64,000 nucleotides of DNA from Streptomyces umbrinus (lineage in GTDB: Bacteria > Actinomycetota > Actinomycetes > Streptomycetales > Streptomycetaceae). Of this stretch, positions 34,428-43,235 are shown piece by piece (within the stretch, counting starts at the first letter, position 1; each line of letters opens with the position of its first letter). A program made the position numbers and the translations under genes. Location: contig NZ_JAUSZI010000002.1 of assembly GCF_030817415.1 (NCBI RefSeq), positions 7,254,001 through 7,318,000 on the forward strand, written 5' to 3'. Under the pieces are notes generated by a model. That model worked only from the letters and a program-made list of their open reading frames with translations, was not told the origin of the DNA and searched no databases.

Positions 34428-35512
34428 ATCGCCTCGGCCTCCCGGCCCTTCTCGATCCGCTCGCCACCGACGTCGTCGGCCTCACCCGCGCTCTCGTCGA
34501 CGTCCCCTCCGAGAGCGGTGCGGAGGAGGCCCTCGCCGACATCGTCGAGGCCGCCCTGCGCCCACTCGGCCACCTCGTCGTGGAGCGGGTCGGGAACTCG
34601 GTCGTGGCCCGTACGGACCTCGGCCGCGACGAGCGGGTGATCATCGCCGGGCACCTCGACACCGTGCCCGCCGCGGACAACCTGCCCGCGCGCCAGGCGG
34701 ACGACCGTCTGTACGGGCTCGGCGCCTGCGACATGAAGGGCGGGGTCGCCGTCGCCCTGCGCCTGGCCGCCACCGTCACGGCACCCGTGCGCGACATCAC
34801 GTACGTCCTCTACGAGTGCGAGGAGATCGAGGGCGACCGCAACGGGCTCCACACGATCGCCGGTTGCCGGCCGGAGCTCCTCGAGGCCGACCTCGCCATC
34901 CTCATGGAGCCGTCCGACGCGGGCGTCGAGGCGGGCTGTCAGGGCGTGCTGACGGCCGACATCACCGTCCGCGGGGAGCGGGCGCACACGGCTCGCGCGT
35001 GGAGGGGGGTGAACGCCGCCCACCGCGCCGCACCCGTCCTCCAGCGGCTCGCCGACCACACGCCCGAGCGGGTCGTGATCGACGGCCTGGAGTACCGGGA
35101 GGGGCTCAACGCCGTCGCCGTACGCGCCGGGGTCGCCGGGAACGTCGTCCCCGACACGTGCGTCATCACCGTCAACTCCCGTTTCGCGCCGAACCGTTCG
35201 GCCGAGGAGGCGGAGGCGTACGTGCGTGGGCTCTTCCCGGAGCGGGAGTACGAGGTCGACGTCACCGAGGTCGTGCCGGGTGCGCTGCCAGGGCTCGGGC
35301 AGCAGGCGGTCGCCTCGCTGGTCCGCGTGCTGGGGGCCGAACCGCGCCCGAAACTGGGCTGGACGGACGTCGCCCGGTTCGCCTCGCTCGGCACGCCCGC
35401 GCTCAACTACGGCCCCGGGGACCCGGTGTTGGCGCACGCGGCGGGGGAGTACGTACCGCTCGCGCAACTGCGGGAGTGCGAGGAACGGCTCAGGAACTGG
35501 CTGACGCCCTGA
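34424..35512 (+). CDS. M20 metallopeptidase, N-succinyl-amino-acid desuccinylase type
   Basis: Protein of 362 residues of the DapE/ArgE group. Visible zinc ligands and catalytic residues are H77 and D79 (AGHLDTVP), D103 (GACDMKGG), E133/E134 (YECEEIEG), E162 (MEPSD) and a C-terminal His in PVLAHAAGEY. By itself it would be called succinyl-diaminopimelate desuccinylase. Beside a GNAT and an N-succinylamino-acid racemase it is more likely the N-succinyl-L-amino-acid hydrolase of a D- to L-amino-acid pathway (inference). It starts at TTG 34424, overlapping the permease stop, behind AGGGGAG. Confidence 0.83.
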   Translation: MNRLGLPALLDPLATDVVGLTRALVDVPSESGAEEALADIVEAALRPLGHLVVERVGNSVVARTDLGRDERVIIAGHLDTVPAADNLPARQADDRLYGLGACDMKGGVAVALRLAATVTAPVRDITYVLYECEEIEGDRNGLHTIAGCRPELLEADLAILMEPSDAGVEAGCQGVLTADITVRGERAHTARAWRGVNAAHRAAPVLQRLADHTPERVVIDGLEYREGLNAVAVRAGVAGNVVPDTCVITVNSRFAPNRSAEEAEAYVRGLFPEREYEVDVTEVVPGALPGLGQQAVASLVRVLGAEPRPKLGWTDVARFASLGTPALNYGPGDPVLAHAAGEYVPLAQLRECEERLRNWLTP

Positions 35513-35553
35513 GGCCGAGCCGCGGGATCACGTCCTGAGGCCCCGGCCGGGTG

Positions 35554-37104
35554 TCATGCCCTGAGCCCGGCCAGGGTCCTCAACTGCAGCCACAGCACCA
35601 GCCGTTCGTCGGGGTCGTCCAGGTCGATGCCGACGTGCTGCTGGGCCTGCCGCAGGCGGTAGCGGCAGGTGTTGGGGTGGACGGCGAGCAGTTTCGCCGC
35701 GCCCGCCATGTCGCAGCCGGCGTCGAACCAGCAGACGAGCGTACGGGCGTAGTCGGTGCCGTGCTCGGTGTCGTGCGCGAGGACGCGCCGCCACGAGCCC
35801 GCCGACAACTCCCGCCGCTCGCCGAGGAGTTCGGTGAGCCGCAGCAGGGTGACCCGCGGGCGCACCTCGTCGACCGCCGCGACCGGGAGCTCGGGGCCGA
35901 GCACGCGCAGCACCAGGTCCGCGTCGTCCCGGGACGCCATGACGTCCGCGAGCCCCGGCACGACCTCGCCGAGCCCGGCCCGCACCGGAACCCGCAGCGC
36001 CTGCCCCGCCCGCGCCACGATGTCCTCGGCCAGCCGCCGATGACGGGCCCCGCCCCGCTCGCCCACGGCGGGCAGCAGGGCGTACACGACCCCGTCCATC
36101 AGCACGCACACATGCCGCCCGTACCGCACCTCGCACTGCAGCCGTACGAGATCCAGGAGCCGCAGCGAGGTCTGCTCGCTGTCGTGCGCCGGCGTTCCGG
36201 AGCCGAGCACGAACGCCGCCACGCGCACCGGGCCCTCGCCGAGTCCCAGGCGGTGGGCGGCGGTCCCGGTCTCCGCCGTACCGTCGAGGAGCCGCCGCAG
36301 CAACTCCCCGTCCTGATGGCGGGCCAGTTCCTGGGCGGCCCGCGCCCGCAACAGCAGCAGCGCGGCCGTGGACGCCCCCTGCACGAGCGCCTGCTCGGCG
36401 TCCTCCGCCGGCGAACCGTCGTCCACCACCCACAGCGACCCGAGCGTCTCGCCCCCGGCGCGCACGGCGACCGCGAGGCGGGGCAGGTTCCCCTCGCCCA
36501 GCGCGGGCAGCCGCACCACGCCCCGCGCCGCGAACAGCACCCGGTACTGCTCCGAGTTCGCGGGGCTGCCCGGCACCTGGAGGCCCAGGATGCCCTGGCG
36601 GCGGTCCTCGTCGACGGCCTGGCCCGGGATGGTCGAGTACGCGAGGATCCGCTGGCGCGGGTCCTCGACGGCGGTGGCGCCGCCGACGGCCGTGGCGACG
36701 GCGTCCGCGAGCGCGAAGAGGTCCCCGAGGCCGTTCCCGGCGGGGGAGGGGCCGGCGCCGATCGCCGACGCCAGCAGCAGATGGGCGTGGTGCCAGGCCG
36801 CGTCCTCGTCGACGGAGAGCAGGGCCACACCCGCGGCCTCCGCCTCGGCGACGGGGCCGCCCGGGCCGCGTACGACGAGCCCGGTCATCCCCGCCTCCGC
36901 AGCCGCCCGGGCCAGCGGTCCGGCCGCCGCGGCCCGCACGCCGACCGCGAGCAGCAGCGCCCCCGGCGCGCTCGGCAGCGGCGCGTGGGCGTCGTACAGC
37001 AGTGCCTCGGTGACCGGTGCGGTGAGTCCGGCGGGTGCGGTGTGCAGGCGTACGGAGGGGCCGCCGATGACGTCCAGCAGGTCGCCGAGGGTGCAGGCGT
37101 CCAT
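35554..37104 (-). CDS. PucR/CdaR family transcriptional regulator
   Basis: Protein of 516 residues. A PucR-type N-terminal sensor domain comes first, then a CdaR GGDEF-like middle domain (about 290-400). The conserved C-terminal helix-turn-helix is at about 455-505 (DMAGAAKLLAVHPNTCRYRL). PucR-like proteins control purine, amino-acid or sugar-acid catabolism in response to ligands. The ATG at 37104 has AAGGA nine nt upstream; an in-frame upstream ATG at 37221 would overlap the divergent promoter. It lies between the two halves of the N-succinylamino-acid gene set and is divergent from the GNAT gene, so it probably regulates them. Confidence 0.87.
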   Translation of the reverse strand: MDACTLGDLLDVIGGPSVRLHTAPAGLTAPVTEALLYDAHAPLPSAPGALLLAVGVRAAAAGPLARAAAEAGMTGLVVRGPGGPVAEAEAAGVALLSVDEDAAWHHAHLLLASAIGAGPSPAGNGLGDLFALADAVATAVGGATAVEDPRQRILAYSTIPGQAVDEDRRQGILGLQVPGSPANSEQYRVLFAARGVVRLPALGEGNLPRLAVAVRAGGETLGSLWVVDDGSPAEDAEQALVQGASTAALLLLRARAAQELARHQDGELLRRLLDGTAETGTAAHRLGLGEGPVRVAAFVLGSGTPAHDSEQTSLRLLDLVRLQCEVRYGRHVCVLMDGVVYALLPAVGERGGARHRRLAEDIVARAGQALRVPVRAGLGEVVPGLADVMASRDDADLVLRVLGPELPVAAVDEVRPRVTLLRLTELLGERRELSAGSWRRVLAHDTEHGTDYARTLVCWFDAGCDMAGAAKLLAVHPNTCRYRLRQAQQHVGIDLDDPDERLVLWLQLRTLAGLRA

Positions 37105-37204
37105 CGGGAGTCCTTCCGTCGTGGTCCGGCCGAGCCGCGGGCCCACCGTGCCTGTGGTCGGCCCGCGGTGGGCTTGGCCGATCTCCTCAGGAACGTACGC
37201 GGGT

Positions 37205-37222
37205 GTTGTCCGCTTGCACAAC
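37205..37222. promoter_or_regulatory. Inverted repeat in the divergent PucR/GNAT promoter region
   Basis: GTTGT (37205-37209) and ACAAC (37218-37222) form an inverted repeat with an 8-nt spacer, 35 nt before the GNAT start. It is the clearest operator candidate for the PucR-type regulator. Short arms keep confidence low. Confidence 0.35.
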
Positions 37223-37256
37223 GTGGCCGTCGCGGTGGGCTCCGAGACTCGTTCCC

Positions 37257-38111
37257 ATGACAGAGGTCAGCATCCGCACGGTCCACGACGTCACCGGTCT
37301 CGCCGCCGTGACCGACTTCTTCAGCGACGTCTGGCAGACCCCGCGCAGCACCCCGCCGTACCCGGCCGAGGTGCTGCACAGCCTCGTCCACGCGGGCGGC
37401 GCGGTGCACGCCGCGTACGACGGGAGCCGGCTGGCCGGGGCCTCCGTCGCCGTGTTCGGGCCGCCCGGGCAGCGGGACACGTACTCCCTGGTCGCCGCCG
37501 CCGACCCCGGGACCGGGCACGCGGTGAAGCAGGCCCAGCGGGCTTGGGCCCTGGAGCGCGGCGCACGCACCATGCGCTGGACCTTCGACCCGCTCGTCGG
37601 CCGCAACGCCCGCTTCAACCTGGTCAAGCTGGGCGCGGTCGGCACGGAGTACCTGGTCGACTTCTACGGACCGATGGCCGACGGCGTGAACGACGGCGAC
37701 GAGAGCGACCGGCTGACCGTGACGTGGGACCTGGCGGAGCCCCGCCCCACCGCACGGGAGGAGGACCGCCTCGTACCGGCGGGGGAGGACCGCGCCACGG
37801 CCCCGGCCACCCATCGCGCCCCCGACGGGGACCCCCTCGCCCGGCGCGACCTGGCCGACCGCCGCGTCTGGTGCCGCGTGCCCGAGGACGTCGTCAAGCT
37901 CCGCGCCGCCGACCCCGCCCTCGCCCTGCGCTGGCGCCACGCCGTCCGCGAGGTCTTCACGGAGGCCTTCGCCGAGGGCTACACGGCCACGGCGATGTCC
38001 CGCGACGGCTGGTACACGCTGACCCGCACCGCCGATGAAGCCGCCGATGAGCTCGCGCCCGAAGAAGCCGCAGTCGAGGAAGTCCCCGCCGAGGAAGGCA
38101 CCCCCGCATGA
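37257..38111 (+). CDS. GNAT acyltransferase, putative amino-acid N-succinyltransferase
   Basis: Protein of 284 residues of the COG3375-type GNAT group. It has YPAEVLHSLVHAGGAV near residue 40, the strand GTGHAVKQAQRAWALERG near residue 85 and RWTFDPLVGRNARFNL near residue 105. Genes of this family sit beside N-succinylamino-acid racemases in several bacteria, where the enzyme transfers succinyl from succinyl-CoA to D-amino acids (published for Geobacillus kaustophilus). The ATG at 37257 opens MTEVSIRTV. The stop overlaps the racemase ATG (ATGA). The acidic C-terminal tail has no assigned role. Confidence 0.78.
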   Translation: MTEVSIRTVHDVTGLAAVTDFFSDVWQTPRSTPPYPAEVLHSLVHAGGAVHAAYDGSRLAGASVAVFGPPGQRDTYSLVAAADPGTGHAVKQAQRAWALERGARTMRWTFDPLVGRNARFNLVKLGAVGTEYLVDFYGPMADGVNDGDESDRLTVTWDLAEPRPTAREEDRLVPAGEDRATAPATHRAPDGDPLARRDLADRRVWCRVPEDVVKLRAADPALALRWRHAVREVFTEAFAEGYTATAMSRDGWYTLTRTADEAADELAPEEAAVEEVPAEEGTPA

Positions 38112-39217
38112 AGCTGGAACGCGTGGAGATCGTCCACATCGCACTGCCCCTCGTCACCCCGTTCCGCACGTCCTTCGGGACCATGACGACGAAGGACACC
38201 TTCCTCCTCCACGTCGTCACGGACGCGGCCGAGGGCTGGTCGGAGTTCGCCGCCGACCCCGAGCCGCTCTACTGCTCGGAGTTCGTGGCCGGCGCCGAGA
38301 TCGTGCTCCGCGACTTCCTGCTGCCGCGCGCCGCCGCCCTCCCGGAACTCACCGTCGCGGCGCTCGCCCCCGCGCTGGCGAAGATCAAGGGCCACGAGCT
38401 GGCGAAGGCGGCGCTGGAGACGGCGGTCCTGGACGCCGAGCTGCGCGCGTACGGGATGCCGCTCGCGACCTACCTGGGTGCCGTGCGCGACCGGGTGCCG
38501 GCCGGTGTCTCGGTCGGCATCAAGGAATCCCTCGGGGAGCTGCTGGACGATGTCGGGCGCTACCTCGACGAGGGCTACGTACGCATCAAGCTGAAGATCG
38601 AACCCGGCTGGGACCTGGCCCCCGTACGAGCCGTGCGGGAGCGGTTCGGGGACCGGCTCCCCCTCCAGGCCGACGCCAACACGGCCTACACGCTCGCGGA
38701 CGCCGAACACCTGGGCCTGCTCGACGAGTTCGGGCTCCTGCTCATCGAGGAACCCCTGGAGGAGAACAACCTCCACGCCCACGCCCGGCTCCAGCGGCGC
38801 ATCGCGACCCCCGTCTGCCTCGACGAGTCCCTGCACAGTGCCCGCGACACCGCGTCCGCGATCGCGATGGACGCGTGCCGGGTCGTCAACGTGAAGCCCG
38901 CCCGGGTCGGCGGCTACCTCGAGGCCCGCCGCGTGCACGACGTCGCGCACGCGCACGGCGTCCCGGTCTGGTGCGGCGGCATGCTGGAGACGGGAATCGG
39001 CCGGGCCCCGAACCTGGCGCTGGCCGCCCTCCCCGGCTTCACCCTCCCTGGAGACACCTCGGCGTCCGGCCGCTACTTCGCCGAGGACATCACCGAGCCG
39101 TTCGTGCTGGAGGACGGTCATCTCCGGGTGCCGCGCACACCGGGCATCGGGACCGAGCCGCTGCCGGACGCCCTGCGGCGCTTCACCACGGCTCGCAGGG
39201 TGCTGCACGGAGCCTGA
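38108..39217 (+). CDS. N-succinylamino-acid racemase / o-succinylbenzoate synthase family enzyme
   Basis: Enolase-superfamily protein of 369 residues. The two acid/base lysines are K161/K163 (IKLKIEPG) and K263 (VNVKPARVGG). Metal ligands are D189 (QADANTAY), E214 (IEEPL) and D239 (LDES). These positions are the same numbers I recall for the Amycolatopsis N-acylamino-acid racemase. OSBS activity (menaquinone synthesis) is often a side activity, but no men genes are here, whereas a GNAT and a desuccinylase are. Racemisation of N-succinyl amino acids is therefore favoured. It is translationally coupled to the GNAT gene. Confidence 0.87.
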   Translation: MKLERVEIVHIALPLVTPFRTSFGTMTTKDTFLLHVVTDAAEGWSEFAADPEPLYCSEFVAGAEIVLRDFLLPRAAALPELTVAALAPALAKIKGHELAKAALETAVLDAELRAYGMPLATYLGAVRDRVPAGVSVGIKESLGELLDDVGRYLDEGYVRIKLKIEPGWDLAPVRAVRERFGDRLPLQADANTAYTLADAEHLGLLDEFGLLLIEEPLEENNLHAHARLQRRIATPVCLDESLHSARDTASAIAMDACRVVNVKPARVGGYLEARRVHDVAHAHGVPVWCGGMLETGIGRAPNLALAALPGFTLPGDTSASGRYFAEDITEPFVLEDGHLRVPRTPGIGTEPLPDALRRFTTARRVLHGA

Positions 39218-39227
39218 CCGGGCCGCG

Positions 39228-39245
39228 GCGCCGACCGGTCGGCGC
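39228..39245 (+). terminator. Perfect 18-bp palindrome after the racemase gene
   Basis: GCGCCGACCGGTCGGCGC, 10 nt past the stop, is fully self-complementary. It is probably the transcription end of the GNAT-racemase operon. Confidence 0.6.
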
Positions 39246-39296
39246 TGTCACCGGCCGGGCTCCGGCCGGAATTCGCCGTCGCGTTAGATTGATCCC

Positions 39297-40088
39297 GTGC
39301 TCTCTCGCCTCACGCGCCCCCAGGCCGTCGCCGTCTGCGCTCTTCCCGTCGTGGCCCTGCTCGCCACGGCGGTGTTCGCGCCGTTGCCGTTCTCGGTGGC
39401 CCAGCCCGGGATGACGGCGAACGTCCTCGGCGAGAACAAGGGTGACCCGGTCATCACGATCACCGGTGCGGACACCCACAAGACGCGCGGCGAACTGCGG
39501 ATGACGACCATCGAGGCGACCGGCCCCGACCAGGACGTGAGCCTGGGGGACGTGCTCGACGGCTGGTTCCGTACGGATCAGGCGATCATGCCGCGCGACT
39601 CCGTGTACCCGAGCGGCGACAGCGTGAAGGAGATCGAGGAGCACAACGCCGAGGAGATGAAGAAGTCCCAGGACACCGCCACCGAGGCGGCCCTGAACCA
39701 CCTCGGCGAGCAGTCGGACGACATCAAGGTCACCCTCAGGCTCGCCGATGTCGGCGGGCCCAGCGCCGGGCTCCTCTTCTCCCTCGGCATCGTCGACAAG
39801 CTGGACGGCGACGGCAGCGGCGGCGACCTCACGGGCGGCCGGGTCATCGCGGGCACCGGGACGATCGACGCCGACGGAAAGGTCGGCGCGGTCGGCGGCG
39901 TCGCCCTCAAGACGCAGGCCGCCCGCCGCGACGGCGCCACGGTCTTCCTGGTCCCGAAGGCGGAGTGCTCGGACGCCGAGTCGAACCTCCCGAAGGGGCT
40001 CCGCCTCATCCCGGTCACCACCCTGAAGGGCGCGATCGGCGCCCTGGTGGCCCTGGAGAAGGGCCAGGGCTCGGTCCCGAGCTGTTAG
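39297..40088 (+). CDS. Membrane-anchored Lon-type (S16) serine protease lacking the PDZ domain
   Basis: Protein of 263 residues related to YlbL. It has an N-terminal membrane anchor (about 10-32). Next comes the YlbL-type extracellular segment (about 45-138), including RMTTIEATGP, a WFRTDQAIMPRDSVYP block and HNAEEMKKSQDTAT. The S16 catalytic domain is directly joined from about 143. The Ser-Lys dyad is S156 (GGPSAG) and K205 (GVALKTQAA). YlbL normally carries a PDZ domain between these parts; here it is absent without loss of frame. The GTG start at 39297 has no strong ribosome site in view. It is transcribed alone. Confidence 0.82.
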   Translation: MLSRLTRPQAVAVCALPVVALLATAVFAPLPFSVAQPGMTANVLGENKGDPVITITGADTHKTRGELRMTTIEATGPDQDVSLGDVLDGWFRTDQAIMPRDSVYPSGDSVKEIEEHNAEEMKKSQDTATEAALNHLGEQSDDIKVTLRLADVGGPSAGLLFSLGIVDKLDGDGSGGDLTGGRVIAGTGTIDADGKVGAVGGVALKTQAARRDGATVFLVPKAECSDAESNLPKGLRLIPVTTLKGAIGALVALEKGQGSVPSC

Positions 40089-40120
40089 CCGAACCGGACC
40101 GCCCTCCGGAGAGCCCCCGC

Positions 40121-41089
40121 TCAGCCCTCCTTCACGAACCCCTCGTCCTTCATCCAGTCCAGCGCGACCGCGTGCGGGTCCTCCCCGTCCACGTCCACCC
40201 GCGCGTTCAACTCCTGCGCCACGTCGTTGTTCAGGCGTTTGGTGATCGGGTCGAGGACGGTCGCGATCGCCGGATACTTCTTCAGTGCCTTGGAGTTGAT
40301 CTCCGGAGCCACGTTGTAGTTGGGGAAGAACTTCTTGTCGTCCGCCATCACCACCAGGTTCATCGACTTGATGCGCCCGTCGGTGGTGAAGACCTCCCCG
40401 TACGTGCAACTCCCCTTCGCCGCCTGGGTGTAGATGATCCCGGTGTCCATCTGCGTGATGTTCCCGGCGGGCAGCTTCATGCCGTACGCCTTCTCCATGC
40501 CCGGCAGCCCGTCGGCCCGGTTGGCGAACTCGCTCTCCACGCAGAGCGTGACCGCCTTCGGGTCGGACTTCGACAGCGCGGCCACGTCGGAGAGGGTCTT
40601 CGTGCCGTACTTCGTGAAGTTGGCCTGGTTCATGGCGAGGGCGTAGGTGTTGTTCAGCGCCGACGGGGGCAGCCAGGTCAGCCCGTTCTTCAGGTCGGCC
40701 TTGCGCACGGCCTCCCACTGCTTGCTCGGGTCGGTGATGGGATCACTGTTGCCCTGGTACGTGATCCAGGCGGTGCCCGTGTACTCGTACATGCCGTCCG
40801 CGTCCCCGCTCTTGACGGCCTCGCGGGCGCCGATGGAGCCCTGGATGCCCGTGCGGTCCAGCACGTCCGCGCCCGCCGCCTCGAAGGCGATGCCCATGAT
40901 CGCGCCGAGGATCAGCTGCTCGGTGAACTCCTTGGACGTCACGGTGAGATCGGCGCCCTTGAGCGGCTTCCCCTGCCCGATCGAGCCGGGCTCCACGTCG
41001 TCGACCATGGGCGAGCCGCTGGTCAGCCCGCACCCGGCCGAGGCCGCCAGCATCGCCCCGGCGGCCACCAGACCCGTACGCCGTCTCAT
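40121..41089 (-). CDS. Quaternary-amine ABC transporter substrate-binding lipoprotein (OpuAC/OpuC type)
   Basis: Protein of 322 residues with a lipoprotein signal (LAASAGC, Cys at 20) and an OpuAC-type domain: LTVTSKEFTEQLILGAI near residue 50, GDADGMYEYTGTAW near 100. The family binds glycine betaine, choline, carnitine or related compounds such as ergothioneine outside the membrane. It is the last of four overlapping genes encoding a complete importer. Its start overlaps the upstream permease stop. Ligand cannot be fixed from sequence alone. Confidence 0.87.
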   Translation of the reverse strand: MRRRTGLVAAGAMLAASAGCGLTSGSPMVDDVEPGSIGQGKPLKGADLTVTSKEFTEQLILGAIMGIAFEAAGADVLDRTGIQGSIGAREAVKSGDADGMYEYTGTAWITYQGNSDPITDPSKQWEAVRKADLKNGLTWLPPSALNNTYALAMNQANFTKYGTKTLSDVAALSKSDPKAVTLCVESEFANRADGLPGMEKAYGMKLPAGNITQMDTGIIYTQAAKGSCTYGEVFTTDGRIKSMNLVVMADDKKFFPNYNVAPEINSKALKKYPAIATVLDPITKRLNNDVAQELNARVDVDGEDPHAVALDWMKDEGFVKEG

Positions 41090-41955
41090 GTCCCCGCCTC
41101 CAACCCGCGCGGGCTGAGCAGGATTTCGGCCAGCGAGGCCAGCCAGTCGACCAGCAGGGCGAGGGACACGGTCAGGATCGAGCCGAGCACCAGGACCGGC
41201 ATCCGCTGGTTGGTGATGCCGGTCGTGATCAGTACGCCGAGACCGCCGCCTCCGCCGAACGTGGCGAGGGTCGCCGTGCCCACGTTCAGGACGAGCGCGG
41301 TGCGGACGCCGGCGAGGATCAGCGGTACGGCGAGGGGCAGTTCGACACGGGTCAGTACTCCCACGGGCGACATGCCGATGCCTTCGGCGGCCTCCAGCAG
41401 CGTCGGATCGTTCGCCTTGAGCCCGGCGATCGTGTTCGAGAGGACCGGCAGGATGGCGTACGCGATGATGCCGATCAGCGCCGCCTTCTGGCCGATGCCC
41501 AGCCAGATCACGAGCAGTGCCAGCAGGCCGATGGCAGGGGTCGCCTGTCCCATGTTGGCGAAGGACATGGCGACCGGGGTCGCCTTGCGGAACGCCTTGC
41601 GGGTCAGCAGGATGCCCAGCGGGATCGCGATGATCAGCACGAAGAACGTGGAGATCACGGTCAGTTCGATCTGCTGCCGCAGCGCCTTCCACGCCTGGCC
41701 GCCCGACAGTGCGTTCTCCGAGAGCGGGTCCAGCTCCGCCTGCCGGAACCAGAGCCAGGTGGCGAGCAGCACGACGGTGAGCACGGCGGGCAGCAGGGTC
41801 AGCTTCTGCCAAGTCACCCTGGAGGCGCGGGACTTGCCGGGCGGGGAAGCCTTCGTCTCCTCGGACCCGGACGTCTCCTCGAACCCGGAGTCCGTCCCGG
41901 AGACCTCGCCGTCGGGGTCCGTCCCGGTGTCGTGGTCGGTCTCCGGGGCCCTCAC
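41086..41955 (-). CDS. Quaternary-amine ABC transporter permease
   Basis: Permease of 289 residues. An acidic Glu/Asp/Ser-rich cytoplasmic start (about 1-48) precedes six membrane segments. The EAA-like loop LLEAAEGIGMSPVGVLTRVELP is split near residue 185. GTG at 41955 overlaps the stop of the ATPase gene (GTGA), and its own stop overlaps the binding-protein ATG. It pairs with the second permease encoded upstream in the operon, the OpuC/OpuB arrangement of two separate permeases. Confidence 0.87.
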   Translation of the reverse strand: MRAPETDHDTGTDPDGEVSGTDSGFEETSGSEETKASPPGKSRASRVTWQKLTLLPAVLTVVLLATWLWFRQAELDPLSENALSGGQAWKALRQQIELTVISTFFVLIIAIPLGILLTRKAFRKATPVAMSFANMGQATPAIGLLALLVIWLGIGQKAALIGIIAYAILPVLSNTIAGLKANDPTLLEAAEGIGMSPVGVLTRVELPLAVPLILAGVRTALVLNVGTATLATFGGGGGLGVLITTGITNQRMPVLVLGSILTVSLALLVDWLASLAEILLSPRGLEAGT

Positions 41956-43235
41956 GCCTTCGCCTCCCCGCCGGCGGTGCCCTCCTGCTCGTGATGGGTC
42001 TGCTCGGCGCGCGTCTCCTCCAGTTCGTGCTGGTGCTCGATCGCGTCGAGCCGGTCGGCCTCCAGCAGTTCGTGCACGGAGTTCATCAGCGTCTCCATGT
42101 CCACGACGCCGGTGTACTCCCCGCGCCGCCCCGTCACCACGACCCGCCCCGCGTTGTCGATGAGCACGGCCTCCAGGGCGTCCCGCAGCGTCGCGTCCCG
42201 GGTCACCGTGTCGTGCACCAGCGTGCCCGCCCGGGCCAGCGAGCCCTTGGCCCGCATCAGGTCCCCGCGGCGCAGCCACTTGTAGGGCCGTCCGCGCCGG
42301 TCGAGCAGCAGGATCTCGTTCGTACCGCTCGACCTGAGCTTGTTGAAGATCTCCTGGAGCGGGTCGTCGACGGTCACCGTCGGATAGTCGGTGATCTCCA
42401 CATCCCGTACGCGTGACAGGTTGAGCCGCTTCAACGCGGCCCCCGCGCCCACGAAGCCGGACACGAAGTCGTCGGCGGGGTTGGTGAGGATCGCCTCCGG
42501 GGTGTCGAACTGGGCGATGTGCGACCGCTCCCGCAGCACGGCGATCCTGTCGCCCAGTTTGATCGCCTCGTCGAAGTCGTGGGTGACGAAGACGATGGTC
42601 TTGTGCAGCTCGTGCTGGAGCCGGATCAGTTCGTCCTGGAGGTGGTCGCGGGTGATCGGGTCCACGGCACCGAAGGGCTCGTCCATCAGCAGGACGGGCG
42701 GGTCGGCGGCCAACGCCCTTGCCACGCCCACGCGTTGCTGCTGGCCGCCGGAGAGCTGGCGCGGATAGCGGTCGTGGAACTCGCCCGGGTCGAGACCGAC
42801 CAGATCCAGCATCTCCTCGACCCGGGCGTTGATCCGCGCCTTCGGCCACCCCACCATCCTCGGTACGAGGGCGATGTTCTGGGCGACCGTCATGTGCGGG
42901 AAGAGCCCCGAGGCCTGGATCGCGTACCCGATCTTGCGGCGCAGCTTCACCGGATCCATGTGGGTGACGTCCTCGCCACCGATCCTGATCCGTCCGCCCG
43001 TGGGCTCGATCAGCCGGTTGATCATCTTCAGGGTGGTCGACTTCCCGCACCCCGAGGGGCCGACGAAGACGACGAGTTCACCGGCGCCGATCTCCATGTT
43101 GACGCTGTCCACGGCGGGGTCGGAGCTCCCCGGGTACCGCTTGGTGAGGTTCTCCAGCTCGATGGTGGCGCCGGTGGTGGCGTTGGCGCCGGTCGTCGCG
43201 GCGGTGGCGGTCGCCGTGGTGGTCGGCTCAGGCAC
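41952..43235 (-). CDS. Quaternary-amine ABC transporter ATP-binding protein with CBS domains
   Basis: ATPase of 427 residues. Walker A GPSGCGKSTT is near residue 60, signature LSGGQQQRVGVARAL near 165 and Walker B LLMDEPFGAVD near 185. Tandem CBS domains occupy about 275-400. In OpuA-type transporters CBS domains sense ionic strength or cyclic-di-AMP and gate transport. The first 22 residues are Thr/Ala-rich low complexity, and the tail is charged. The GTG at 43235 overlaps the upstream permease gene by 8 nt, and its stop overlaps the next permease start. Confidence 0.9.
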   Translation of the reverse strand: MPEPTTTATATAATTGANATTGATIELENLTKRYPGSSDPAVDSVNMEIGAGELVVFVGPSGCGKSTTLKMINRLIEPTGGRIRIGGEDVTHMDPVKLRRKIGYAIQASGLFPHMTVAQNIALVPRMVGWPKARINARVEEMLDLVGLDPGEFHDRYPRQLSGGQQQRVGVARALAADPPVLLMDEPFGAVDPITRDHLQDELIRLQHELHKTIVFVTHDFDEAIKLGDRIAVLRERSHIAQFDTPEAILTNPADDFVSGFVGAGAALKRLNLSRVRDVEITDYPTVTVDDPLQEIFNKLRSSGTNEILLLDRRGRPYKWLRRGDLMRAKGSLARAGTLVHDTVTRDATLRDALEAVLIDNAGRVVVTGRRGEYTGVVDMETLMNSVHELLEADRLDAIEHQHELEETRAEQTHHEQEGTAGGEAKA

